Assembly (NCBI GenBank): GCA_010645155.1
Contig: CM021312.1
Span: 6,415,837-6,479,836 of the forward strand
Direction: 5' to 3'
Length of the DNA: 64,000 bases
From: Tigriopus japonicus
Lineage: Eukaryota > Arthropoda > Copepoda > Harpacticoida > Harpacticidae
A program made the translations under genes and the position numbers. Under the pieces are notes generated by a model. It was not told the origin of the DNA. It saw nothing but the letters and a program-made list of their open reading frames with translations, and ran no database searches. Below, piece by piece: positions 46,959-59,007 of the stretch (positions are counted from its first letter, which is position 1; each line of letters begins with the position of its first letter).

Positions 46959-49443
46959 ATGGTCATGGGGCGAAAGTGCGCGATTATTTTGATAACTAGT
47001 GCCTTAATCTTAGGTGTCACATCGACCTCCCAAGAGCATTGTCATCGTGAAGATGTCGAGTGTATCGCTCGAGCCCGTTTTGGTGAAATTGACGAATCTT
47101 TGAACAATCTTGAACAAGATGATCCGAAACTTATTGAAGCCATCAAAACCAAATACCTCATCTCGCCTTCCAAGGAAATGTATAACTTCACAAATAAGGG
47201 AAGCATGAACTTTGGGGGACAATATGGACAACCCCTCATCATTGATAAAATGTTCAATGGCAAACTCAAGAAGGGTTTCTTTATTGAAGCTGGTGCTTTT
47301 GACGGAGAGTTTCTCTCAAATTCGCTCAGGTTTGAGATTTTTCATCAATGGAGTGGATTGCTTGTGGAGCCTAATCCAGAACCATTTGCCAATTTGAAAT
47401 CCAAAAACCGACGAGCTTGGCTTTTGCCGCATTGTTTCTCCACGAAAACAACACCAGAGGTTGTGGAGTTCGACGCCGCCGGACTATTTGGTAGGTTTTT
47501 CCTTCAAAAGAAATTTGACGATGTGTTCAAGAGTAAGGTTTGAAATACGATTGACGTTAGTTAGTGATGGATCGAAACAACTTTTTAGTGTGACCGATGT
47601 ATTTCATAAAACCGTTAAAAGTAGCATTTGAAGATGGGAGATCTGCTAAATGATTTGATCACACAATAGATCTCTCACTCCAAACTTCTTTAATGTCTAC
47701 CATGAGGTCGAAATGCTACCAAAATTTTGGCATTTGTTCCATCCTTAAAAATCAACATTGTAGTTGTTGTTGATGAGCAGTTATTTTTAACAATATGTCT
47801 TGATAGCTCATCTCGAAAATGGTCCAAAGATCATTTATTTTCTATGTTCAATTCTTTTTGTCATGCTATACCATGAGTAATTATTTTTTAGAGCTCTGTT
47901 TGCATAAATTGGGGTGCACACAAAAAAGAAGAGAAAGAGGTCATTTTACAGTTTTCTTAGTCTTGTAGCAAAGAGAAAAAGAAAGTTCACTCTTGATAGG
48001 ACCAATTTAAGGTGTATTTTTGGCTTGCAAATGAAGCAAAAGTGCCTTTTCGAGGTTAAAGAAGGAAAGTGTACTATTACTGAAAGCTCGATCAAGCTTC
48101 TTTTTTTTATCCAAATTTCCGGGATTGATTTGCACACAAAGTCATCTACAGGTTAAAGGAAGGAGTTAGTAAGTATTTTTCTGGGTTTTCCTGATCCAAG
48201 ACTCTCTGGCTTTCTGGCTTTCCAAATTCCAGAAATTTAAATGTATGCAAAAAGCTTGGTTGGCATTCTTGCTCTCAACAAAAGGACACTTAAGTTAATA
48301 AGTTTAATAAGATTGTTTAAAAGCTTAATAAGAGTGACAAAAACGGAAAAGAAGGAAGAGCTTACTTTGCTTCAGTTTTAGGCCAGAATTACACCTATTA
48401 TTGAGTCAAGTAGTCGTAGCGTAACGGCTCAAGCATTCGCCAACTACCCGCAACATCCTTGGTTCGAATCCCGGGCTTGCCGAGTCCCAGTGGCCTGTGG
48501 TATTAAGTTACATGCTGTAGTCACGGCATTTGAAGGCATAAATGGGCGAACCTGGGGTCATGTAAAAATTAATGCTTGTTAAGTGGAGCGGCAATATCTC
48601 CACAGTGCGGACAGCCTCTATTAGATCGCAGGTGCGAAGCTGCGTTCTGACTCCAGCACAAACAAACAAACAACACACCTATTATTAGTGATGCGATCAA
48701 ACAAAAAGTGTCGCCGTTTTTTACATACAGTTTGTGTCTCCTAGTTCTCTGGCAGTCAATCTGAGTGAAACGTTTTGATCCAACAAGTTGAACAAGGGCT
48801 AATGTGGCAACACTTGGCCAAAAAAATTGTTTGAATCGCATCAGTACCTATTATTGAGTTTAGCTTTGTTTCCATTTTTCAATTTTTTCCCGGCATGAAA
48901 TGGCCAAAAAGTCCAAAGCACTTGCAAGAAAAAGAAGCAAAACATAATCGAACAAACGATAAAGCACACGAAAACTCCCCCATATGAAGTGCTACAAATC
49001 TTCTGACAGATATTTCATTTTCAGGAGGGATCATCAATCCTAAAAACGACCACAAACCCGCTGATTTTGAAATTCCCTCAACTGGAGACAAGGAAACAAT
49101 GGACAATTTCTTTGGGTTTGCTCGAAGTACCATCACAATCCAATGCTTCCCTCTTTATTCGGTGTTATTAGCTCTGGGCAATCCCACCGTCCACTATTTG
49201 ACCTTAGATATTGAAGGAGCAGAGTTGCCCGTGCTCAGAACCATTCCATTTGATAAAGTGGATATCAAGGTCTTGGACATTGAGTCCAACCATTTTGGAC
49301 AAGTGTTTGAGGGCAGCGTTCGTGATATGGCCAGACTGTTGAAAAAAGCGGGATACTACCATTTCAGAGATATTGAAATTGACCAAGTATGGGTTAAGAA
49401 AGACTTTGAAGTGAACGCTGAGGCAAAAGATTACCGGCCATAA
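46959..49443 (+). CDS. FkbM-domain (Star-like) protein A
   Basis: Two exons, 46959-47490 and 49025-49443, join in phase 1 to 316 residues. An N-terminal hydrophobic segment (CAIILITSALILGV, 7-20) is a signal peptide or anchor, so the domain probably lies in the secretory pathway or outside the cell. The FkbM methyltransferase-type fold is shown by GFFIEAGAFDGE (106-117; the acidic-glycine SAM-site motif), LLVEPNPEPF and YLTLDIEGAE (235-244). The DDPKLIEAIKTKYLI lead-in is shared with arthropod Star-like FkbM proteins. Whether it methylates anything is unknown; Star itself acts in EGF-ligand trafficking. The 1.5-kb intron carries a SINE and a small foldback. The next gene downstream is its paralogue with the same intron position. 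Confidence 0.85.
48391..48686 (+). mobile_element. tRNA-derived SINE with a 12-bp target duplication
   Basis: The body is about 48403-48674. It has an A-box-like GTAGCGTAACGG and a perfect B box GGTTCGAATCCC about 50 bases on, a spacing and order typical of tRNA-derived Pol III promoters. It ends in a CAAACAAACAAAC tail. ACACCTATTATT occurs at 48391-48402 and exactly again at 48675-48686. It lies in the intron of FkbM gene A, in the same orientation. Confidence 0.85.
48687..48857. repeat. Small foldback MITE adjoining the SINE
   Basis: The left end AGTGATGCGATCAAACAA (48687) is mirrored by TTGTTTGAATCGCATCAGT (about 48829-48847), an inverted repeat with a one-base insertion. ACCTATTATT is found immediately before it (shared with the SINE's right duplication) and again directly after it at about 48848-48857. 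It therefore seems to be a separate insertion at the same short target as the SINE. Confidence 0.65.
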
Positions 49444-50313
49444 CACTCGTAAATGTGATTAAATAGAATCATGAATACATAAATATGAAATTGGAGTTTG
49501 ACATTTTGTCATTTATTGAAGTGGCGTTGAGTCTTTACATATGTTAAAAACCATTTTTTTCCCTTTTCCGATAGACTGATTTGACATTGTTTGCGTTAAA
49601 AACTAACCTACGAATCCAATAAACATTTGACCCTTGAAAGTAGGGACTTGTCAAGGTCAAAGTTTAAATAAAATGCAGTTTATTTTTGCCCATCCTGTTG
49701 AATTTTCAAGCAAAAAATTTGCTTCAATCTTTTTTATTTAGTGACCATTCTACAAGTAATTGTTTAATCTCTTTGAAATGATTACTCTGAGTGACTTGCG
49801 TAAAAGGTAAATAAAATAAACGTTGAAAAAAAAACGATTAAACAAACGTTGGAATGGTTTTCCGAAGCATTGTACGTACATCTCTAGCCAGTTTTTTTCT
49901 AATTTAAAAGTTGCGATTCTTCATGCTCTTTAACTACCGAAATTTCGAGTGAAAGCTCCTTCAGCACATCACTATTTTTGGATAACCTAAAACACTTTTT
50001 AAAAGACTCCCAAAAAATTTATTCAGACCCGAACAAATAAAAAACGTGTCATGTACTGAAGTTGTTTTATGCACTTCTTAATTCTTGAAAAAGAAATCAC
50101 CCTATAGCACTTTGCATCGAAATAGCCAACTTCACAAAGAATGATTTCTTCAGCGCTTGATGCATAACAAGCTCTTGAAGGCGATGCAACCCAGAATTGG
50201 CCAATTTTCTGCACCAAAACCTAAAACCCTTAGACGTGGCTAACTTGGTTTTCAAAGGGCCTATGACATACATGAACTTCACGGCCTTAATTCAGATTCG
50301 ATGGAAGTGACCA
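49444..50313. other. Spacer between the two FkbM genes
   Basis: An 870-bp AT-rich interval with no recognised gene. It must hold the 3' end of gene A and the promoter of gene B. No clear signals are seen beyond generic A/T runs. Confidence 0.4.
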
Positions 50314-52408
50314 ATGGACAACATGTGGAAGAGAAACTTGAGCGATCGAAAGTGGAGAACAAGCTCCGTTTTCATTGTCATGGTCTTGACTACTTTTTTA
50401 GTAGTATCCATCACTATTCACTTCAACAGCCCTTGTCTTTTTGGCGATTTGGATTGCTTGGAATGGACAGATTGGAGTGATGTGAACGACTCGCTGAATC
50501 AATTGGAACAAGATGATCCAACCCTTATTGAAGCTATTAGGACCAAGTATCTCATCCCACCTTCCAAAGAGGACTATAATTTCACAAACAAAGGCCATTT
50601 AAGCTTTCGAGGACAACACGGACAACCTTTGGTTATTGACGAGATGTTTGACCACAAATTGAAGGAGGGATTCTTTATTGAGGCTGGAGCTTTTGATGGA
50701 GAGTTACTCTCGAATTCGCTACGTTTTGAGATCCTTCATGGTTGGAGCGGATTATTGGTGGAACCTAATCCAGAGCCTTTTGACAGTTTGAGACAAAAAC
50801 ACAGGAAGGCATGGCTTTTCCCGCATTGTTTTTCAACCAAAATCACACCCGAGGTGGTTGAATTTGATGCGGCTGGCGTTTATGGTAAGGACCAATTACA
50901 GAAAGTAGGGTAACTTTTTGTTACGAATAGAGCGGGGATTAAAAAGTTTTTTGATTGTTTTGGCCGGGTTTGGAATCTTTTTTTAACTTATTTTCGCATT
51001 TTCTAAAAATGGTTAACGGAAAAAGAAACTGTTTCTCACGTTTTTGTGACACAAAACACTTCTTTTGAAACTTTAATCCGACCTAAAAATAAGGTCAAAA
51101 TTTTTGATCTAAGAAATTGAGAATGAAACGTTTGCTGACTGGTTAAAACAAACCAAATAAATATGACCTTTTAATAGACAAACTGAGGAGAAAAAATACC
51201 TTTTTTGGCCATTTCCAGCGGAAAAAAAAAATCACTTTTTTGGTCATGCTTTAAACTTAAAAACTTATTTATTTGCCTTATCTTTATTTTTTACATTGCC
51301 TTGTACTTATCTTAAAAGATAGACATGTTTCCAATTAAAAGATTATTATTGATCTTAAAACCCGTGATAACAATAGAAAATATTTCTATCAGACCCTGCA
51401 TGAGTCAGATTCGCACCGATCCGGATCCATAGTTTTAATTTTGGATTTCGGAACCGATCCGACAAGTCACTGACCCGGACTGTACATTCATTTCGTTATG
51501 AAGACAAAAACACGAAAAGTGCCAAAGGCCGAGGTCGAGTTTTCTAAACAACCATAAACAATTAAAAAAAAATCTTGTATCTGATATGGCTTTTTGAGTG
51601 AGAAAGAGCGTCTAAAAGTCCACTTTTCATCTTTTCCAATGGCAAAAGCTTTCGAATTTTTTTAAAAATAAATAACTGAGTTTTCTAGTTACAAAATAAA
51701 AGATTTAACGAACAGTAAGGGAACAATTTTGAACTAGTCAACAATTACATAAACACATTTTCTAAGAAACTGGCCATAAACCACTGAAACTTCAAGAACA
51801 TTCAGATTTGAAACTTTTTTGAACTCTTTCAGTAACGTCCATTACGTTTTGGTAAGAATTTTGTGAGTTTAGAATGGTATAAATCTATTACAAAAAAGCT
51901 CAAAATCCATCAGAGTATAAAAATTCATTTTCCAGGCGGAATCATCAATCCCCAAAACGACCACAAACCTGCAGATATCGACCAAGTTACTCATATGCAT
52001 CGGAAAATTATGGATGGCCTCTCCCAATTCAGTCGACGAACCATCTCTATCCAATGTTTTCCTCTGTATTCCATTCTCTTAGCCCTTGGGAATCCTACTG
52101 TGCACTACATGTCTTTGGACATTGAAGGAGCGGAAATCAATGTTTTGAGAACCATTCCCTTTGACAAAGTGGACATCAAGATCCTGGATATAGAAGCCAA
52201 CCATTTGGGAGAGGTTTTTGAGGGAAACCGAACTGACTTAGCCGAACTGTTGACAAAATCGGGATATTATCATTTCCGGGATGTAAAGATTGATCAGATT
52301 TGGGTTAAGAATGGTTTTCCGGTTAATGAGAAGGCTAAACTTTTGGACCCAAAAAATATGACAGATGATCTGCCTCTTGTGGACCGTTTCAAGACCAATT
52401 TTTTGTAG
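50314..52408 (+). CDS. FkbM-domain (Star-like) protein B
   Basis: Two exons, 50314-50884 and 51936-52408, join in phase 1 to 347 residues. A hydrophobic segment near residues 18-37 (SSVFIVMVLTTFLVVSITI) follows a basic N-terminus, so a type II membrane anchor is likely. FkbM-fold motifs are GFFIEAGAFDGE, LLVEPNPEPF, CFPLYSILLALGNPTVHYM and SLDIEGAE. The protein closely parallels gene A in both exons, and the intron interrupts the same Gly codon, so the two arose by tandem duplication. B differs by its longer N-terminus and a C-terminal extension after VNEKAK. Substrate and function are unknown. The 1.05-kb intron has no SINE. The FAAH2-like gene follows in convergent orientation 343 bases away. 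Confidence 0.85.
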
Positions 52409-52751
52409 TGAATAAGTAAAGCTTTAGTTACATGTTTGACCAATTCTACAAGACTATCTTGATCAGTATCTTGCTAATTGAGTGACATATTCACTGATAC
52501 GCAACAAATGAACAAATGATTCCAAAAGTATAGGTATAGAGAGTAATTTCATCCATGTTTAATTTGTTGCGTTGATCTATTTGTTAAAACTCAAACTTTG
52601 CAATACTTTGGAAACGTCAAAGAAATATTAGTCAAACACTCAATTGAACTCTAGTTTGTTCAGTTCTTGACAGACTTGCTAGATAACTAATGTCAGTAAA
52701 TAAGAAGGGCGGCAGCTTTTAAAAACAACATATATATAACATTCAGAACAA

Positions 52752-54546
52752 TCAACACGGATTCACCCAACCTCCAAAAGACTTTTCTATCAATTTTGCC
52801 AATGCCAAAGTGTTACGGTCCTTGTTAATGGCTCCCACCACTTGAATACCCAAAGGTAAGCCTTTAGAGTTCAACCCCAATGGGCATTGCGTGACTGGAT
52901 TGCCAAGCACATTAAATATTGCAGTGTAGCCAAAATTAAAAGTTCTCAAAATAGCCTGTCCATGGTAAGGTGCAGGAGTTGGATGTGAAGGGTACAGCAG
53001 GATGCCATTGTCTCCAAGTAATGCCGTCAATTCTGACTTAAGGGAATCATATCTCTGCAGGAACAGTTGATGGTCACTCCGATGAGGACCCACAAAGGGG
53101 TCAAGCATGGCCAAGCCAATGGCTGGCAAGGTATGATCCGAATTCTTAAAGCACATCCATTTGAGGAACTCCCAGTAGGGATTAATAGCACCTTTGCCTT
53201 GCTTCAACTCTTGGGCAAACGATAGGGCCGTGGGCTCCGAGGACATCTTATTGGACCAAATTTGGGCCGAGTGATAAAACCCCTTCAATTTGACTTCGTG
53301 ACTTTGGAGTCCGTGCTCTTGTTCTAATCTGTGGATCAGCTTCATTTGTGCTTTTCGCATTTCTGAATCTACAGGAGTGATCAATGGATGACCGCCATCA
53401 TCGACCATATAGAAGATTTTCAGGGTCTTCAAATCCACGGGTTTGTCCAATTCCAGGTCAAGACTTTGCTTGGGCCCGGCCAAGACCTTCAACATGGGCA
53501 AAAGGTCTTGAGCATATCGGCAAAGTGGTCCAGTGGATAAGAATGTGTTGATTACTCCTTGGGCTTGTGGTAATTGACCTGAAAAAAGCAAAATTTAAAG
53601 TGCTTTCTTTTTTCCAACACAAATTTTGGAAATAGCTACCGTAGTTGGACACGATACCCGTAGAGGGTTTATGTCCAAAGATTCCGTTGAAGAACGCCGG
53701 CATTCGGATTGATCCACCAACGTCCGAACCAATGCCAAAAATGGAGCATCCCGAAGAGATGGCACAGGCCTCTCCACCAGAAGACCCACCCACCATGCGA
53801 CCCGTGTGATAGGGATTATTGGACCGCCCATATACATTATTTGCCGATTCGTACCACATGCACAGTTCGGACACATTGGAAACCCCTAAAACGGTGGCCA
53901 ATCAGAGATTACAAGCCTGTGGGGCGAACATATTTACCAAGCCCCACCCATGGCAATGGCTCCAGCCTCTTTCATATTTTGCACCGTATCGGCATCCAAA
54001 GAAGCCGTTTGACCTTTGCGTTCCAACAAACCCACGGTCCAGCTCAGACCTTTGACAGCAAAACAATCTTTGGTTGTGAATGGGACGCCCAAGAACGGTT
54101 GGGACAAAGCAATTTCCTCGCGGTTGGTTTGCGGATTATCCAAGAGGTCATCCACGCTTTGGGCCTCAATCCGGGCCTCATTGAATCTTGAACCAATTAT
54201 GAGGCATAATTGGTCGGACGGTGGGAAATGCCGCCCTAAACAAGGCTTACCTGGTGTCCACCAGACAATTAACAATGGGATTGGCCTCTTGGATCCGTTG
54301 GATGTAAGCCTCAATCACATCCACACATTTGAGTTGGCGACTTCTGATCTTGGTAGCCAAATCCGTGGCTGCCATGAGAGTAATATCATTTTTAAATGGA
54401 GGCAATGGTCGTTTCTGCTCTTCGTAAATCCATTGGTAGATGATGTCCGAGGTAACATCGACAAATAACCGGAAGTACCGGAGCAAAGCCACTAAGACCC
54501 ACATCATCTTGAAGCAACGTTTGCTGGACCTCAAAAGATGTGACAA
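52752..54546 (-). CDS. FAAH2: Fatty-acid amide hydrolase 2-like amidase
   Basis: Amidase-signature serine hydrolase expected to cleave fatty-acid amides and related lipids at a membrane. Transcript exons are 54251-54546, 53948-54186, 53640-53885 and 52752-53578, in phase 2, 1, 1, giving 535 residues (human FAAH2 532). The Ser-cisSer-Lys triad is visible as Lys138 (VPFTTKDCF), Ser213 (VGGSSGGE) and Ser237 (GSDVGGSIRMPAFF), each at the human position plus seven. Other matches are YGRSNNPY, FGHKPSTGIVSNYG, TGPLCRYAQDLLPMLKV, LYPSHPTPAP and FGGWVNP. An N-terminal hydrophobic stretch (MMWVLVALLRYFRLFV) is a likely anchor. Introns 1-3 are only 61-64 bases. The donor of exon 2 (CCATGG|GTGGGG) was chosen because the nearby alternative at GCTTG|GTAAAT breaks frame. 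Confidence 0.93.
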
Positions 54547-57500
54547 ATCGCAAGAATGTCTTTGCTTATCTTGAATTTGCTATCGATTATTCCTGGGAGC
54601 ATACACACACTTGCCAGTGAGTTGTCATGCAGTAGCGTGACAGTACTCTCTGTTCAATGACTTCAAAACGGTGTGAGATGGTACCATATGCATGCAACTT
54701 CCACAGCCATTGAGACCGCGGTAAAGTTAGGCCTTGTTCCACTTCCCGAACAGAAAGCCAAAGCTCTGCAGGATGCTACTTCCAAAAGTACAAAAGAGGA
54801 AATTGACAGATGCGCAAGTTGTTTGTGACTGGTTCACTCAACCACATTTAAGCATCCCGTAACAAAAGGATGCGGATAGCAAGGTCTTTCTTTTGTGGAT
54901 ATGGCTCAATAACAATATTGGGAGAAATAAGAAATGGTTGTGGCAACAAAATCACGATAAGTTTAACTCTAATTTCCGGACACTTTGCCCTTGTTTTGTC
55001 TCCATTTTATAACGGATATTGAAGCTGCCTAAAAGCTCCGTCATTAAGTTGGTGGCGCTGAATAATTTCTGTAACCACTTTTTCCCTTTTTTTCAATTTT
55101 TTTGGTGGCCCTGTCTCAAAAAAGTTCAAGAACCCAAGGTCTTAAGTTTCCCTTTGTAATAACTAATAAGTTAAGGTTGTACGACGGACATTTTTTCTGT
55201 ATTTATTTTTCTACTCATTTTAACATTGTAATAAAAAATTCATGGGTTAAATCTCAGTTCAACGAGGAAAAAATACGAATGAGCTTTCCTTTTTTGTTAA
55301 AATTATGAATTACTTTTATTAAAAAATGTTTACACTTCTGGATCCGCAAATTATGAATAGCTACTATGATGTTTAAAAACACTTCTTTTCCTTAGTTTAA
55401 AATCGTAATCTTCTTTACAACTTTTTGTTCTGAATCACATTGCAACATATATCAACTTGAATTATTAAAGTCATTATGATAAAACCAAAACTGTTGTTAA
55501 CTTTGATTTAGAGCAATCATTTATTAATTACGGTAGATACGTATGCCATGACTAGATCTGAGCTTCGATGTAAGCGTAACAAAAAGACACGTACAATATT
55601 TAATTGAATATTGACCCTCGAATATGCACAGAAAACGATGTTCTCCTCAAGTTGAGGTGACATAGTACTCTTTTTTTCTATTTCAAGCAACAACTTTTGC
55701 GTTTCCAAGTCTTGTTCTGGTCCAACCACTTTAAAACTGGTTGTGGGGGCTCTCTCAGGAAGATTACCAATCTGTTCGGCTTTGTAGATTTTATTCATTC
55801 ATGATAGCTTGAGCCTGAAGAGTCTGAAAGTGCGAACATAAACATTCAGAACTAGCTTGGCCATGTTACACCCAGTTGTCGTATCCTGTTTCTTACTCAT
55901 ATGTTTGTAAAGAGTAATTGAAGTTGAAACAATGAATAAGTCGTTTCTTCGTGAGCTTTGACAGTGACAAAGTTCAAACTTTTGTAGGTGTTAATTGTGG
56001 AGAGTGCAAAACTGTGTTGCCATAGGACCGGAACACTAGATAATATAACTTTTTTAAGTCGTCAAGAGTTGAAAAATAGCACGTTATACTAGATAAATTG
56101 AATAAGGTTCTGACACCGGGGCGAATGCATTTTTTATTTATTTTTATTTTTTTTCATTTTCCCATATTTTAACCTAGTTTTGTTGATTGTGCCTCAAAGT
56201 TTCGAAAAGAAAGTGATTTCCTGCGTTTGTTTTACATTCTGTTTTCTTTTATCTTTGCTAATAAACATTGGTCATCAAACACGGATTTTTTATAAAACAC
56301 GGAATAATTTTAAAGAGAAGTTAACTACCATACTTGCTCTCATCAAGAGGACACTTTCTGTCCTGCTTCAATACCATGAAAGAAGAAATTTAACTTTTTA
56401 AATGCTCAACAAATATGTAATGTCTAAAAAATTAAAGTACAATATATTAAAAAAGCCCAATTTATTGGTCGCAATAAACGCATTAAACGTAAATATCAGT
56501 TATGATGGGTACACGGTTTTATTGGATTCTTTGAACACTTCAAGCATCTGAGCAATGCTCCTAAAAGCCATTTTTTAAACCTTGTTTTAGCATATTAATT
56601 ATTCTGATACACCAACCCCATGAAAAATGGACTCAGATCCCAAGGGTGTTATTTGTGTTGTGTCTCAAACAACAAAAGAAAAACCCTTTGCGTGAGTTAA
56701 ACTCGGTGCCATGAAAATCATTTGAGTCAAAAAACTACCCTCTCAATGACAGCTCTCTACAAACTTAGTGATTACTTTACTCAAAAGGGCAAGCTCATTC
56801 AGTTTATACTCTCTTCAGTACTGAGCTTTGAGAAGGTGTAACTTTTAACCCAGACATTTGATCGAGCTAATAACTGGATGCAAATGCATATGAATACTTA
56901 TTAAGTCTGCTTAATACAATCTCGGTAACACACCTGATTTATTTCTACACAAGTTCATAATTCTCGTGGCTAGACTCGTCTTCCACAGAGTTCAGTATTT
57001 CTTGCCCTAACATTCATTGTTTTACATTGCTATAAATGACACATTTTAACATTCTCAAAACAAACCCTTAATTCCAATAAACTTGAACCTACCAAACCAA
57101 ACGTATGTTTTTCCAAAAACAATCCCTTGAAGGCTAATATTTGGTACGTTCAATCAAATATCCGACTATCTCGTCAATTCCTCTACGGTAAATGTAACAT
57201 ACGGCTTCCCGAAACAACTGCATGCACCCTTGATACGCACATTTCGATTTGCTTGAACAGGCAATTCTAAAGCGAAAACCAACTACAGAATGTTTTTCAA
57301 CCACCATGATTGCTCTCATAGCATACGTACCCTGCGCAACTTGGCGGCGCATAACAAGACGTGCTCACATAAGTAGAAGTTGCCCTGCGTTCAAAATAGG
57401 TCCAATGTGTACTCTTTTAATGGTTCAACAGGGGGTATGTTCACAAAACAGGCTTTGGAATGGCTTTAGGTGTGTGTGATAGAACGAGAGAGACCCTTAT

Positions 57501-59007
57501 TTAAGATTTCAAGGGTCACCGGACCACGTTACAGCTCCCTAAAAACTGACCTGTTGAACTCATTTGAAGGTGCTTTTGGACAGTCATTGAGATATTCACA
57601 TTGGTGAGGTGAAGTGTGAAAACGACAGAGTTACGTAAGTCACATTTTCTTCTATTTTGGGAAGCTGAAGAAAGGTTAGAGGATAGATGTTATTTGGAGT
57701 ATCATGCTAAATAACTCTTGAGTGATTTACGAGCTTCTAAACGTCAAAGTATTTTGGAAGATGAAACTAATTTAGTTGTCTCGAAGTACACACTAAAAGA
57801 ACATTCTCGAAAAAACTTTTGATCGGGTGGAATTGAGCCGTTGCAAAAAAAATACGTTACTGTGCATTCTGAATCATTCCCAACCCAACTTTTACGAAGA
57901 TATTTTTTATTTTATTTAACAAAACAATACAAAGAAACTCCCATTCTTACTTTCGTGTTACAGTAGGTTTAAAGTCAGCTTTGTTATGAAAAGACTTAAA
58001 TTAAAGTTACCCGTTTTGCACAAAAACGCCCAGCTTTTGGCTAAAGGGTGAAGTTTAAAAGAAACAGATATGTTTGAGTCATTCTTAACAGTAATTTCTT
58101 TCATTTCTAACAATTATGAACTATGATTTTAAGACAGTCTCTGGAAAAAATGAACTCTCAATCTTTGACGGAACCCTCTTAAAAGTTTATTGTAACATTG
58201 ATACAATGGAAATACGAAAAATATTAAAAATCATCATTTTTCTTAAATATTTTTGTGCACAGGAGCGGAAGAAAGTTGAATTCCAGTCGTTTATAAATAA
58301 TTTCAAAGATTGAGTTTTTTAATTGGATATTTTTTAAAAAAATCTTATCTACATTTCAGACTTTTCCTGAGAAGAACAGCCATTTTGACACATTGTTCGA
58401 TACACTTCATGATTGGAAATTAAAGGTTTTGTCTAAATAAAGCGATTATTGGTTCAATAAGGTCTAAAAAGTACCAATCAAGCTTATAAATATAACGCGT
58501 TCATGGCTTATTTTTATGATATCTTGATCAGCATTTCTTTTCGTTCAAGCTAATACTTTTAATATCCAGTTACTTTTCAAAAATGAGAAAAGCTTTTCAG
58601 ACCCACCTTTTTGGCCTTCATTTTTGCACCTTGAATCTAACATTACAATTGTACGTTTCGAAACCATGATGTTTAAGACATTCAAAATTGAGGTATAATT
58701 AATTAATTATCAAATACTTAAAGAGCACATGAACATGTTTTTTGATTTGGTGAAGAAATTTCTGTGACGTGAAAACAAACAACAAAGTAAATTAGCATTG
58801 ATCAATCTCAATGGAAAGTAGAAAAATGCAAAGAATACACATAGAAATAATTTTTCACATACTTAAATATTTTTCATGATATGTTATGTTACGTAGTTAA
58901 AAAGGTGAAAATGGTTTATGTAAGAAACCGCCTTGGTTCGAACCCTTTCAAATCGTATGATTGTCATTTCCATTTCTTTTGCCATGCTTTCAGGTTTTCC
59001 AAGCACC
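54547..59007. other. Long intergenic region, little recognised
   Basis: 4.5 kb between the FAAH2-like and CHP-like starts, which diverge. A - strand open frame at 55517-55798 has a coding-like first half (starts MNKIYKAEQIGNLPERAPTT) but no known domain, and I see no convincing partner exons. A - strand frame at 57134-57352 is Cys-rich with no recognised family. 56757-56960 is a diverged copy of the 8.7-kb repeat. The remainder is AT-rich with nothing supported. Confidence 0.35.

Noticed and set aside
48418..48490. Functional tRNA gene
   Set aside because: A and B boxes are good, but the sequence lacks matched acceptor stems, continues into a 3' tail and has target duplications, so it is a SINE.
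53933..53940. Splice donor GCTTG|GTAAAT for FAAH2-like exon 2
   Set aside because: It leaves the wrong phase for the next exon; the upstream donor ending at 53948 restores the family sequence AIAMGVSNVSELCMW.
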